In this document: positions 26,333 to 35,524 of the stretch, in pieces
How positions within the stretch are numbered: the first letter of the stretch is position 1
How the letters are laid out: the number at the start of each line of letters is the position of its first letter
From: Muricauda sp. SCSIO 64092
GTDB taxonomy: Bacteria > Bacteroidota > Bacteroidia > Flavobacteriales > Flavobacteriaceae
NCBI RefSeq assembly: GCF_023016285.1
Contig: NZ_CP095413.1
Coordinates: 4,974,501-5,038,500, forward strand
DNA length: 64,000 nt
Reading direction: 5' to 3'
The notes under the pieces: model-generated
Database searches by the model: none
Told to the model about the DNA's origin: nothing
The model's input: the letters and a program-made list of their open reading frames with translations, nothing else
Program-made: the position numbers and the translations under genes

Positions 26333-27029
26333 CAATTACTTTAAAATGTCTGGCATCAAAATAGTCGTCCAATCCATAATCCGTATTAATGATGATGCCT
26401 CCCAAAAGCGTTACCCTATCCACATGGAATTCATTTTTACACGACTTTAAATGCTCATGGACCTTTTTATCAATAATCTCATAGGTCGCCTCGGTTATGG
26501 CCTTTTCTTGATTTTCACTATCCAATATTTTTTGGCGGTAGGGAAGTAGGCTTTCCTCAAGTTTCATCTGTTGATAATCATCATCATTTATTACCGGTTT
26601 ATAGGCGCTATCCTGGAATCGGCTTAATGCCAGCATAAGGGCACCACAGGAGTTTCCGGTCTGTTCTTGGCGAGGACGGTACATTTTTCCCAAATCCCCA
26701 TCCAGGGTGATCCCTATGTGGGGACCGTAAAAGACAAATGCGCTACCATCATCTGGAATATGATGGGCAAAAGCGGTCATGCCGGTTTGCCCGGCGAAAG
26801 GCAGTCCGCCCAGTCCACCCATAATAAATGGACCGAACAATACATTGAAGAAGGTGGTGGAAGGCACATTGATATCATCCGAACACACCGAAGTTGCCAT
26901 CAATACCCGGGAAATATCGATATGGTGCTCCAGTTGCATTTTTCCAAGATAATGGATCGAGGTGTCCTTGGCATCCATGGCATCGGGGAAGTAGGTCTTT
27001 ACTACTTCGGCAAATTTTCTTTGTAACAT
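26316..27029 (-). CDS. LCIB/LCIC-type carbonic anhydrase-like protein
   Basis: 237 residues from the ATG at 27029, which follows a purine-rich ribosome site; upstream frame is not needed. Motifs match the limiting-CO2-inducible B/C (LCIB_C_CA, theta-type) family described from algae: SVCSDDIN (Cys49, Asp51), MGGLGGLPFAGQTGMTAFAHH (His89/His90), IPDDG, FYGPHIG and NSCGA (Cys128). A Cys-His-Cys zinc site with an Asp nearby is the beta-CA-like active centre of this family. It would interconvert CO2 and bicarbonate in the cytoplasm. The promoter bears a perfect copy of the Zur-like palindrome. Followed by the overlapping 175-residue gene. Confidence 0.82.
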   Translation of the reverse strand: MLQRKFAEVVKTYFPDAMDAKDTSIHYLGKMQLEHHIDISRVLMATSVCSDDINVPSTTFFNVLFGPFIMGGLGGLPFAGQTGMTAFAHHIPDDGSAFVFYGPHIGITLDGDLGKMYRPRQEQTGNSCGALMLALSRFQDSAYKPVINDDDYQQMKLEESLLPYRQKILDSENQEKAITEATYEIIDKKVHEHLKSCKNEFHVDRVTLLGGIIINTDYGLDDYFDARHFKVIDVKSL

Positions 27030-27187
27030 AGTAAGGAAGGTAAAATGGTTAATTTGATATTGTGAAACCTTTCCAAGTTCTTTACTTTCCCGGTAAGTTC
27101 GCGAGAAAGCAAGCCTCGGTCGAGTATGAAATAACAATTTACTGCAAAGGACTGGTGTAACAAAAGCACTCCAATAGTTGAATAGTA

Positions 27188-27216
27188 AAAATATAGGAAA
27201 GCGTTGATAAATGCAA
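27188..27216 (-). promoter_or_regulatory. Promoter of the LCIB-like carbonic anhydrase gene
   Basis: Read on the reverse strand: -33 TTG (complement of 27214-27216), 18-base spacer, -7 TATATTTT (complement of 27188-27195), one base off TAnnTTTG. The -33 element is inside the palindrome, so a bound repressor would block it. Transcription would begin near 27181. Confidence 0.5.
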
Positions 27217-27230
27217 CATAGTTGCATTTA
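27208..27230. promoter_or_regulatory. Perfect Zur/Fur-like palindrome
   Basis: TAAATGCAAC, ATA, GTTGCATTTA: ten-base arms that are exact reverse complements around three bases. It shares 16 of 18 inner arm positions with the box at 17265-17285 in front of the metal operon. Ten-base perfect arms in non-coding DNA are unlikely by chance. It is 179 bases upstream of the LCIB-like ATG and 146 bases upstream of the FG-GAP gene. Confidence 0.75.
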
Positions 27231-27375
27231 CTTTGCAGATGTCCATCGGTTGGGCAAGATTCCAAAAGCAGCTCCATCACGTTGAAATACCTACCCTTTT
27301 TTACCATTACTTCTTCTAGTGCTTAGACCAGTCTTTAAATGCTTTAAATTAGCATGGCATTTCTAGGATAAAAAG

Positions 27376-28587
27376 ATGAAAAAGATAGCCATACTTTGCC
27401 TGACCGTTGGCATTTTTTACTTCGGTAACAGTCAAAAAACCGGAAGTGACAGCGGTGGTTCCACTACCTTCTATAAAGATGTCACCACAATATGTTTGCC
27501 TTATGAAGACCTACAGCAACTGTCCATGGATGCTGGAATTGCCGATTTGGACCAGGATGGTGACCTGGACATTTTAATTGCCAATGAGCATAAACCCAAT
27601 ATTCTGCTTATTAATGATGGAAAAGGAAAATTCACCAATGAGAGCAGCTCGCGGATACCACAGGTAGATCATGATAGTGAGGATATTGGAATTGCCGACT
27701 TTGATTTGGATGGAGACCTGGATATCATAGTCGTTAGCGAAGATGACAAAACCAACGAACTGTATCTGAACAATGGAGATGGTACTTTTAGGGATGGGGG
27801 GAGCAGGATTCCTGTTTCGGGCACTTCCAATTCGGTGGTTGTAGTGGATGTCAATAATGATGGTGCTCCGGATGTAATGATTGGAAACAACGGTCAAAAC
27901 AACCTATTGATCAACGATGGCAAAGGGTACTTCAAAGATGAGACCACTGCACGGTTCGGCGAATTTATGGATGTGACACAAGACCTGACCTTGGGGGATA
28001 TTGATAATGATGGGGATGAAGATGTATTGGTCGGCAATGAAGATGCCAATCGCATACTGATCAATGATGGAAATGGCTTTTTTAAGGATGAGTCTTCCGA
28101 TAGGTTACCTTACCGAACCACTCCAGAGGAAACAAGGGAAGTGGACGTGGCCGATATCGATGGGGATGGTGACCTGGACGTTTTATACGGAAATGTCCAG
28201 GCCTTTGTAGCCGAAGCCGTTCGACAGAACAGATTGCTTTTAAATGACGGAAATGGTTTCTTTTCCGATATCACCGGCACCCATTTGCCCAAGGATGACA
28301 ACCGTTGTTTTGGGGTCGCATTTTTGGATATCGACCGTGATGGGGATATGGATATTATGACGGGAAATACCAATGGCCCAAGGTTTGGCGGCCTTACCCC
28401 CTTTAGTGTCTATCTTAATGATGGAAAGGGAAAGTTCGCTGAAGCCATCGATACCATTATTCCCGAAGGTATGGGCGGAAGAGGTTTCGATATCGATTTT
28501 GTGGATTTGAACGGCGATGGTATTAAAGACCTTTTTCTAAGCAATCGGGGGTCACAGGATTTTCTGCTTTTCGGACGTAAGCAATAA
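27376..28587 (+). CDS. Secreted FG-GAP/VCBS beta-propeller protein
   Basis: 403 residues with a signal peptide (about 1-19, YFGNSQ). About seven FG-GAP/VCBS repeats follow, each with a calcium-binding D-x-D-x-D-G-D-x-D loop (DLDQDGDLDILIANE, DFDLDGDLDIIVVSED, DIDNDGDEDVLVGNED, DIDGDGDLDVLYGN, DIDRDGDMDIMTGN, DLNGDGIKDLFLSN), enough for a closed propeller. These domains bind ligands or partners on the cell surface. No sorting domain or anchor is seen. The gene is monocistronic and ends at a strong terminator. Binding partner unknown. Confidence 0.9.
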   Translation: MKKIAILCLTVGIFYFGNSQKTGSDSGGSTTFYKDVTTICLPYEDLQQLSMDAGIADLDQDGDLDILIANEHKPNILLINDGKGKFTNESSSRIPQVDHDSEDIGIADFDLDGDLDIIVVSEDDKTNELYLNNGDGTFRDGGSRIPVSGTSNSVVVVDVNNDGAPDVMIGNNGQNNLLINDGKGYFKDETTARFGEFMDVTQDLTLGDIDNDGDEDVLVGNEDANRILINDGNGFFKDESSDRLPYRTTPEETREVDVADIDGDGDLDVLYGNVQAFVAEAVRQNRLLLNDGNGFFSDITGTHLPKDDNRCFGVAFLDIDRDGDMDIMTGNTNGPRFGGLTPFSVYLNDGKGKFAEAIDTIIPEGMGGRGFDIDFVDLNGDGIKDLFLSNRGSQDFLLFGRKQ

Positions 28588-28597
28588 ATTACATAAC

Positions 28598-28625
28598 AAA
28601 GTGACCGCTATTGCGGTCACTTTTT
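28598..28625. terminator. Bidirectional intrinsic terminator
   Basis: AAAGTGACCGC (28598-28608), loop TATT, GCGGTCACTTT (28613-28623) followed by TT: an 11-bp perfect stem flanked by A-rich and T-rich runs. It separates the convergent FG-GAP and gamma-glutamyltransferase genes and can serve both. Confidence 0.9.
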
Positions 28626-28646
28626 AAACGCTAGTGGAGTTATTTT

Positions 28647-30344
28647 CTAATATCCGGCGGCTTGCCCGTCTTTACGACTTTCGGAAGCACCGTGATAGAC
28701 TTTGTTTTCATCATCCCATAAAATGGCCTGGTAGCCACCGTAGATGCCCCGGGCGGTTCCCATTTTATGGCCCTTGTCCATTAGACCACGAATAGTAGTG
28801 TAGGGGATACCCGATTCGGTTCGTATTAATCCCGTATTTTCCGTAGTCCTTCCCATGGGGCTGGCCCCTCCCGTATGGTCCCAACGTGGCGCATCACCAG
28901 CTTCTTGCAGGTTCATGCCAAAATCGATGAGGTTCATTACAATCTGGGTATGGCCCATGGGTTGAAAGTCACCGCCCATGACCCCAAAACTGACATAGGG
29001 TTTGCCATCTTTGGTAATAAAGGCGGGAATAATGGTATGAAAAGGCCGCTTAGCAGGCTCATAGGTATTGGCCTGTCCCCGCTTTAAACTGAACAGCTCA
29101 CCGCGATCCTGAAGCATAAAGCCCAATTTTGGTGGTGCCATACCGGAGCCCATGCCCCGATAATTGCTCTGTATCAAGGATATCATGGTACCCTCCTTGT
29201 CCGCTACCGTCATGTAGATCGTCTCTCCAGCGGAGATTTCACCTGCGGTATATTTTCCGGCACGGGCACCGATTTCTTTTCTTCGGTCTTCGGCATAATC
29301 GTCCGAAAGCAATTGCGCAACGGGAACATCATAAAAATCCATATCGGCATAATATTTTGCGCGGTCCTCAAAAGCCAATTTCTTGGCCTCGGTAAATAGG
29401 TGAAGGTGTTCCGCACTTCCAAATTCGATAGCTGAAAAGTCATAGCCCTCCAATAGTTGCAACATTTGGAGCGCAGCAATACCCTGACCATTAGGAGGCA
29501 GCTCCCAAACATCGTAACCCCTATAGTTGATGGATACCGGTTCTACCCATTCCGATTTATGTGCGGCCAGGTCTTTGGCCGAAAGAAATCCCCCTTGTTC
29601 TTTGATAAACTTACCAATGGTTTTGGCAATATCGCCCTTGTAAAAAGCATCGCGTCCACCTTTTGCGATTTTCCTATAGGTATCGGCCAAATATGGATTT
29701 TTGTAAACTTCTCCCTCATTGGGGAGTTTTCCTCCATTTTGTGATTTGTAGGTATCCTCAATATTGGGAAAACCCTTTGATTCAAAAAAGGGTACGGTAC
29801 GCTGCATGTACCAGGCAATGAGCTCGGTCAAGGGAAATCCCTTTTCGGCATAACCAATAGCCGGGGCCAGGATTTCCGTCATAGGCCTGGACCCAAATTT
29901 TTGATGGAGCTCAAACCATCCATCCACAGCACCTGGCACACTAACGGGCAGTGGCCCATGGGACTGGATTTTCTCCATCCCTTCTTTCTCAAAGTATTCC
30001 AAGGTCAACTTCTGGGGTGAACGTCCACTCGCATTGAGGCCATACAATTTTTTGGTCTTTCCGTCCCAAACAATGGCAAAAAGATCGCCTCCAATACCAC
30101 ATCCCGTAGGTTCCATAAGTCCTAAGGCAGCATTTGCAGCAATCGCGGCATCGATGGCATTACCACCACTTTTGAGAATATCAAGCCCAATTTGGGTTGC
30201 CAGGGGATGGCTTGTGGCCACCATTCCATTTTGACCCAATACTTCGGAGCGAGTCGCAAAGGGTTCACCCGTGATTCGGTCTTGGGCCGTTGAATATTGG
30301 CCAATCAAAAAGAGGAAGAAAATACAACGGGAAAGATTTTTCAT
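28647..30344 (-). CDS. ggt: Gamma-glutamyltransferase, secreted
   Basis: 565 residues from the ATG at 30344, directly before a signal peptide (MKNLSRCIFFLFLIGQYSTAQ). Ggt motifs: SGGNAIDAAIAANAALGLMEP near the N-terminus, CGIGGDLFAIVWDGK, and the autoprocessing site GETIYMTVADKEG, in which the Thr aligns with the catalytic Thr391 of the E. coli enzyme; SLIQSNYRGMGSG follows. The second Thr of the usual TT(H) pair is Ile here, as in the YwrD-like branch. The enzyme cleaves gamma-glutamyl bonds of glutathione or polyglutamate in the periplasm. It is downstream of the phosphatase gene, 119 bases away. Confidence 0.92.
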   Translation of the reverse strand: MKNLSRCIFFLFLIGQYSTAQDRITGEPFATRSEVLGQNGMVATSHPLATQIGLDILKSGGNAIDAAIAANAALGLMEPTGCGIGGDLFAIVWDGKTKKLYGLNASGRSPQKLTLEYFEKEGMEKIQSHGPLPVSVPGAVDGWFELHQKFGSRPMTEILAPAIGYAEKGFPLTELIAWYMQRTVPFFESKGFPNIEDTYKSQNGGKLPNEGEVYKNPYLADTYRKIAKGGRDAFYKGDIAKTIGKFIKEQGGFLSAKDLAAHKSEWVEPVSINYRGYDVWELPPNGQGIAALQMLQLLEGYDFSAIEFGSAEHLHLFTEAKKLAFEDRAKYYADMDFYDVPVAQLLSDDYAEDRRKEIGARAGKYTAGEISAGETIYMTVADKEGTMISLIQSNYRGMGSGMAPPKLGFMLQDRGELFSLKRGQANTYEPAKRPFHTIIPAFITKDGKPYVSFGVMGGDFQPMGHTQIVMNLIDFGMNLQEAGDAPRWDHTGGASPMGRTTENTGLIRTESGIPYTTIRGLMDKGHKMGTARGIYGGYQAILWDDENKVYHGASESRKDGQAAGY

Positions 30345-30463
30345 AATGTTTTTTAGTTTTCTAAAGTACAAAATTCGGATATAGCATATCCTGGTCCTAC
30401 ATCCCGCTGGGGAATGAGTCTGCCGATAGCATTACGTTGATTAAAATTGAAATTGGAGTTGTG

Positions 30464-31018
30464 TTACAGTCCTAATTCCTTCTTTATTTTATTGGTATCC
30501 AGGTTTGATATCAAATCAATTACATTGGGATACCAGTTCTTATGATAGCCAAGTTCAGGTCTAAGTAATTCAGCAATGGCATCTTCCTTGGACCAATTTT
30601 CAAAAACCACGCGATACGCTGCCATTATGGCCCCTGTTCTATCGGAACCATGCCAACAATGTACCAAAACCGGCTTTTGGGCATTTTGTACGGCTTGTAG
30701 GGCTTCTATCAGATTACCTTCATTAAGTTCGGAAGTTTTTAAGGGGATATGGATCAATTCCAGTGCTGTTCCCCTGGCTTTTTTTACATCATCCTTATTT
30801 CGCCGAAACGTTATTGAAGTCTTTATTCCTGCGGCTTCCAGTTCCTTGAAACCTTTTCGACCAGGTTGTTCTGATCTGTAAACGGAATCATTTAGTCGGT
30901 ACAATCGCTTAAATCGATTGGATGGGACTTTTTCAAGCGCTGTAGTTTGGGATATGCCATAAAATGGATATCCCATGGAAAACAAGAACAAGCAGCCTAA
31001 GTAAAGATACTTTACCAT
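30464..31018 (-). CDS. Secreted Cys-based protein phosphatase (dual-specificity/tyrosine type)
   Basis: 184 residues with a signal peptide (to about 24). The P-loop HCWHGSDRTG contains the nucleophile Cys121 and Arg127 of the HCx5R motif; the preceding RSEQPGRKGFKELEAAGIKTSITFR stretch matches the DSP/PTP-like family found in bacteria and plants. An exported member may act on phosphoproteins, polyphosphates or inositol phosphates. It sits 6 bases downstream of the sortilin-like gene (31025), in the same transcript. Confidence 0.9.
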   Translation of the reverse strand: MVKYLYLGCLFLFSMGYPFYGISQTTALEKVPSNRFKRLYRLNDSVYRSEQPGRKGFKELEAAGIKTSITFRRNKDDVKKARGTALELIHIPLKTSELNEGNLIEALQAVQNAQKPVLVHCWHGSDRTGAIMAAYRVVFENWSKEDAIAELLRPELGYHKNWYPNVIDLISNLDTNKIKKELGL

Positions 31019-31024
31019 ACCTTT

Positions 31025-34000
31025 TTACTTCTTCAAAGAAATCATTTCCATTTGGTTTTCAGCTATTTGTTTGTTGATTTTTGAAATATACTCATCCATC
31101 AATCCATTTAAAGCGGAAATCTCACGATCCAATTCCTTGGTAACGTCAACAAAGAACTCCGTGGCCTGATCTGTTGGGGGATAATCCCCACGTTGGGAGT
31201 CGGTCATCAAAAATGCCAGGCGGTTATTAATTCGAATCCCATAATTCAAGGGGTCTTGTCGACTCTGGTTCTTGGTCATATGGATATTGTTTTCGATAAC
31301 ATCCAATTTCGCTTCAAAATCCGCAATCGTATTTTTTAAACTCTTTTTCATGTCTTGCTTTCCCTTTAGATAGTCCAGGTCCTTCTTTACGGTCCTAATA
31401 TCAACAATTGCGGTATTGGCCCGGCTGACCTGGTCCCGAACTTCGATCAAGAAATCAAATTGTTTCTGATAATCGTTATCGGTATTGGGCATTCGGGGAT
31501 CTTTGACAATGGTAAGGACCTGCTCCGAAGTTTGTCCATTATATCCCAATCTTATCCTGTAGTCGCCAGGCACCGCTTTGGGCCCGGTATTGGGCGATGA
31601 ATAAAACACCATGCCCTTAAAGGTTTTGTAACCTGGGTAGCGCATATTCCAAACCAGTCTGTTGCCCCCGGATTTAACTTCCAAAAGTTTATCCGCTTCC
31701 GGGTTCAATTTATCTTTCTTGGCCACATTTGAAAAGCGCTGGATCAAAGTGCCATCCTTTTCCAGAATCTCGATGGTTACCGTATCGGTTTCCTGGATGT
31801 TCTTTATGTAATAGTTGATGATGGCTCCATTGGGATGGTTTTCGCCAACCAACTTGGTATTTGGTTTTCGCCAACCACCCGATTGCTGCATACGGTACGC
31901 CTGGTCGGGCTTATACAGATGGAACTGCGAATTGGCGATTTCATCCGAAAGTTGGTGCAATGGGGTCAAATCATCGATCATCCAAAAACTACGCCCATGG
32001 GTAGCGGCGATTAAATCATTGTCCCGTACATGAAGGTCCCGAATGGAGGTGATTGGGAGGTTCAATTGGAAAGGTGACCAACTGTTGCCGTCATCAAATG
32101 AAACATACATGCCCCACTCCGTTCCGGCGTAGAGCAATCCCTCTCGAACCTTATCCGCACGGATGGCCCTGGTATAATGGTTGCTTTTGATTCCCTCGGT
32201 GATCACCTTCCAGGTTTTGCCATAATCGGAAGTCTTATAGAGGTAAGGGGTATAATCCCCAAATTTGTACGAAGTAGCCGCCACATAGGCAGTACCCTTC
32301 TTGAACGGACTTGGGTCAATACAATTGATCATATTGAGTTTTGGACTCATACTGGACGGAGGGGTGATGTTTTCCCAATTTTCGCCATTGTCTTTTGAAA
32401 TGTGGATCAAGCCGTCGTCACTACCAACCCAAATAACGCCTTTCTCCAAAGGGGACTCATTGATGGCAAAGAGGTTGGAATAGAACTCGGCCCCGGTATT
32501 GTCCTGGGTAATCGGTCCACCGGAAGATTTTATGGTTTCCGGCAAACCACGGGTAAGATCGGGTGAAACCCTTTTCCATGATTGCCCCTCATTGGTAGTG
32601 ACATGTAAGAAATTGGATCCCGCATACAATGTATTCTGGTCATGTATACTGAACTTTACCGGGAAATTCCAGTTGAAACGATATTTCATGACCTCGGCCC
32701 CGGAACCTGCAGGGTTGTCCGGCCAGATATTGATGGAACGGGTTTGGTCCACCAAATGATCTTGTCGCATCATATATCCTTTATAGGTTCCCCCGTAGAC
32801 GATTTCGTTGTTCTTTGGGTCAGGGGCCAGGTGGGCACTTTCGCCACCGGCCGTAGGCTCCCAGTCGCTTTCCGTTATACTTGAACCCGAGGTGCGATGG
32901 GCGATACGGACCGTACTGTTGTCCTGTTGTGCCCCGTATATCCTGTAGGGAAACGAATTGTCCGTGGTGACCCGGTAAAATTGCGCCGTAGGTTGATTAT
33001 GATAGGTGGTCCAATTCTCTCCGCCATCGTTTGAAACCTGTGCGCCCCCATCGTCGGCAATGACCATTCTGCTATTGTTATTGGGGTCGATCCATAGGTC
33101 GTGGTGATCCCCATGCGGGGCATTCTTTAAAGTAAAGGTCTTTCCACCATCTGTGGACACCCCATAGCTAACATTCATTACATACACCTTGTCCTTGTTC
33201 TGTGTATCGGCATAGATACGGCTATAGTACCATGCCCTTTGGCGTAAGGCCCTATTTTCATTTATTTTTTTCCAGCTCTTACCGGCATCCTCCGATCGAA
33301 ACACGCCGCCATTTTCTGCTTCGATAATTGCCCAAACCCTATTGGAATCCAAAGGGGAGACCGCTATACCTACAATGCCCCATGGACCCTTTGGCAAGCC
33401 TTTGTATTTTGAAATATCGGTCCAGGTATCACCACCATCGGTACTTTTGTAGAGTTTACTGTCGGGCCCTCCGCTGTCCATCCGGTATCCGTTTCGTTTC
33501 ATCTGCCAAGTTGCGGCATATAGTATTCTTGGATTGTTCGGGTCCAGTATCAAATCCCCAGCACCGGCCTTATCACTTTCGTAAAGTATCTTTTCCCAAC
33601 TTTGCCCTCCATCCTTGGAACGATAGACACCACGGGTCTTATTGGGTTTCCAAAGATTACCGATTGCGGCAACATATACAAGATTGGGATTGGTAGGGTG
33701 TATGCGAATCCTTGAAATATGTTCCGATCCTTCGAGCCCGATAAACTTCCAGGTTTCCCCGGCATCCAGGCTTTTCCAAATACCATTCCCGGAAGAAACA
33801 TTTCCCCTTAGGGTTTGCTCCCCTTCGCCAACATAAATCACATTTGGATCCGATTCTGAAACGGCCAAGGCACCAATGGAACCTCCAAAATAACCGTCGG
33901 AAATACAGCTCCAGGTATTGCCCGCATCAGTGGTTTTCCAGACGCCGCCACCAGCGGTTCCCATATAATAAAGGTTTGGATCGTTCAAAACCCCCGAGAC

Positions 34001-34174
34001 GGTTCCGGCACGTCCTCCCCTAAATGGCCCGACCAAACGCCATTGGACTGCATTGTACAAAGACTCAGCATAGTTTTTGGTGTTTGCGTTTCTGCTTTTT
34101 TTGCGTTGGGCGGTAGCATCATCTGTAGGGAATAGGAATAGTACGAGAAGGAGGTACGGTAAAAATGGTTTCAT
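31025..34174 (-). CDS. Giant secreted sortilin/VPS10-like beta-propeller protein 1
   Basis: 1049 residues with a signal peptide (to about 22, ATAQ). Residues about 40-740 carry many S-x-D-x-G-x-x-W repeats (STDGGDTWTDIS, SEDAGKSWKKI, SNDGGENWTTY, SKDNGENWENI, SFDDGNSWSPF), the Asp-box blades of sialidase/sortilin propellers, probably two propellers. A FlgD-like Ig segment (VTIEILEKDGTLIQRFSN; GGNRLVWNMRYPG) follows near 800, then a helical tail (about 920-1049). Databases often label such proteins glycosyl hydrolases, but I see no catalytic signature. A near-equal paralogue is encoded at 36803. Role probably binding or processing of surface polymers; inference. Confidence 0.88.
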   Translation of the reverse strand: MKPFLPYLLLVLFLFPTDDATAQRKKSRNANTKNYAESLYNAVQWRLVGPFRGGRAGTVSGVLNDPNLYYMGTAGGGVWKTTDAGNTWSCISDGYFGGSIGALAVSESDPNVIYVGEGEQTLRGNVSSGNGIWKSLDAGETWKFIGLEGSEHISRIRIHPTNPNLVYVAAIGNLWKPNKTRGVYRSKDGGQSWEKILYESDKAGAGDLILDPNNPRILYAATWQMKRNGYRMDSGGPDSKLYKSTDGGDTWTDISKYKGLPKGPWGIVGIAVSPLDSNRVWAIIEAENGGVFRSEDAGKSWKKINENRALRQRAWYYSRIYADTQNKDKVYVMNVSYGVSTDGGKTFTLKNAPHGDHHDLWIDPNNNSRMVIADDGGAQVSNDGGENWTTYHNQPTAQFYRVTTDNSFPYRIYGAQQDNSTVRIAHRTSGSSITESDWEPTAGGESAHLAPDPKNNEIVYGGTYKGYMMRQDHLVDQTRSINIWPDNPAGSGAEVMKYRFNWNFPVKFSIHDQNTLYAGSNFLHVTTNEGQSWKRVSPDLTRGLPETIKSSGGPITQDNTGAEFYSNLFAINESPLEKGVIWVGSDDGLIHISKDNGENWENITPPSSMSPKLNMINCIDPSPFKKGTAYVAATSYKFGDYTPYLYKTSDYGKTWKVITEGIKSNHYTRAIRADKVREGLLYAGTEWGMYVSFDDGNSWSPFQLNLPITSIRDLHVRDNDLIAATHGRSFWMIDDLTPLHQLSDEIANSQFHLYKPDQAYRMQQSGGWRKPNTKLVGENHPNGAIINYYIKNIQETDTVTIEILEKDGTLIQRFSNVAKKDKLNPEADKLLEVKSGGNRLVWNMRYPGYKTFKGMVFYSSPNTGPKAVPGDYRIRLGYNGQTSEQVLTIVKDPRMPNTDNDYQKQFDFLIEVRDQVSRANTAIVDIRTVKKDLDYLKGKQDMKKSLKNTIADFEAKLDVIENNIHMTKNQSRQDPLNYGIRINNRLAFLMTDSQRGDYPPTDQATEFFVDVTKELDREISALNGLMDEYISKINKQIAENQMEMISLKK

Positions 34175-34329
34175 AGAGTGTAGTTTTAAGGAATCCTAAA
34201 AATAACCAATATAAACCCTTAGTTGTATATCTTAATAGGGTATATCTTTAGTATCCAGTTCAATAAACCCATTTTCCAAGAAAATGCTGCCCTTTTGTAC
34301 AGCGCCTGGTTCACATTTAATTTAGCAAA

Positions 34330-35394
34330 ATGACTATTTCCATTGGTAATAGTGTCCCCTTGATGATTCTTTTTCAAAGTATGCTGTTTGCTGTTGTGCT
34401 CATATCTGACAGGGGCCCCAAGCGAATAAGCAATTACTACTTGGCCTTTTTTATGATGGTATTGGGTTTACAGTTTGTGGCCATTACTTTTGAGAATTTA
34501 CGGATTGAATCCGATTTTGTGATTGCGGGGTATTGCGTCTATGGCTATATTTATGGGCCAGCATTATATCTTTATACGCGGTCGCTTGTATTTCGCTCTT
34601 TTCGGTTTCGCTTCAAACATGTATTGCATCTCATTCCAGCTGCGGTATTGATTTTTTTTGCTTTGCTTGGATATCATCCCTGTCAGACTTTTGGTGTTTT
34701 TCTATATGTAAGTCTAGTGATTTACGTTGCCATAACGATAAAGGAATTGGTTGGCTATCGAAAGATTGTTCGGGATACCCAATCCACTTCCGCCAAAACC
34801 GATTTAAAATGGTTGCAGTGGACTATCCTACTTTTCATCACGATTTTACTTTTGGACATTGCAGACCAGTTTTTATGGTCAATGCACCTTTGGTATGGTT
34901 TTTCCGTAATACACCTCAGTATTCTGTTTTTGGTTAATTGGATGTTTTATAAAGGGCTGCGACAACCACAGATTTTTTTGGGGATTACGGATAAGGAAGC
35001 GCTATTGATAAAAGAGAGGACAAGTGCTCCCCAGCCCGTCCCGACCGAAGCGGAACGTTCGGAATTGGAAAGGGTAAAGCAGTTCTTGCAAAACAGCCAA
35101 ATCTTTTGCAATCCGGAACTTACGCTTACTGAATTGGCAGATACCTTAGCAATGACACCCCGAAAACTATCTTCACTCATCAACAATTATGAGCAACAGA
35201 ACTTTGTCAGTTTTATAAATGCCTATAGGATTGAAATGGCAAAAGATCGCTTGAAAAATGTGACGGATAAGAATGAAACCATTCTTGAAGTTATGTATGC
35301 GGTGGGATTTAACTCCAAATCATCTTTCAATACACTTTTCAAACAACAAACCGGATGTACGCCTTCGGAGTTCAAAAAAAGACATGCCCAATAG
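34330..35394 (+). CDS. AraC-family regulator with membrane N-terminus
   Basis: 354 residues. Residues 1-220 form about seven hydrophobic helices, and residues about 250-352 form an AraC/XylS DNA-binding domain with both helix-turn-helix parts (LTLTELADTLAMTPRKLSSLINNYE; TILEVMYAVGFNSKSSFNTLFKQQTGCTPSEFKK). Such membrane AraC proteins sense an extracytoplasmic or membrane signal directly. It is divergent from the sortilin-like gene 1, with 155 bases between, and precedes the TlpA-like gene; these neighbours are candidate targets. Two TATATCTT repeats in the shared upstream region (34230-34255) may be part of an operator. Confidence 0.9.
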   Translation: MTISIGNSVPLMILFQSMLFAVVLISDRGPKRISNYYLAFFMMVLGLQFVAITFENLRIESDFVIAGYCVYGYIYGPALYLYTRSLVFRSFRFRFKHVLHLIPAAVLIFFALLGYHPCQTFGVFLYVSLVIYVAITIKELVGYRKIVRDTQSTSAKTDLKWLQWTILLFITILLLDIADQFLWSMHLWYGFSVIHLSILFLVNWMFYKGLRQPQIFLGITDKEALLIKERTSAPQPVPTEAERSELERVKQFLQNSQIFCNPELTLTELADTLAMTPRKLSSLINNYEQQNFVSFINAYRIEMAKDRLKNVTDKNETILEVMYAVGFNSKSSFNTLFKQQTGCTPSEFKKRHAQ

Positions 35395-35524
35395 CCGTTC
35401 GGTTTGTTCCCTATTGGAATTCAAACGGATTTTCGAAGCTAAAAAGCGTTCGGATTCATGCATACGAACGACTTGATCGATAAAAATATCGTGTTTTGAG
35501 GTCGTAACCTTTAATTCCGTTGTT

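Larger units (their letters stand above)
27030..27375. other. Divergent regulatory region without genes
   Basis: This 346-base region between the leftward LCIB-like gene and the rightward FG-GAP gene has no convincing coding sequence; short frames here carry Cys-rich, low-quality translations. It holds the perfect palindrome at 27208-27230 and the leftward promoter described separately. The leader of the LCIB-like mRNA would be about 150 bases, long enough for further control; I see no recognisable riboswitch fold. Confidence 0.55.

Noticed and set aside
27030..27307. Extra N-terminal extension or small gene upstream of the LCIB-like protein
   Set aside because: The frame continues upstream of 27029 but its translation is not conserved-looking and spans the palindrome and promoter; the ATG at 27029 has a good ribosome site.
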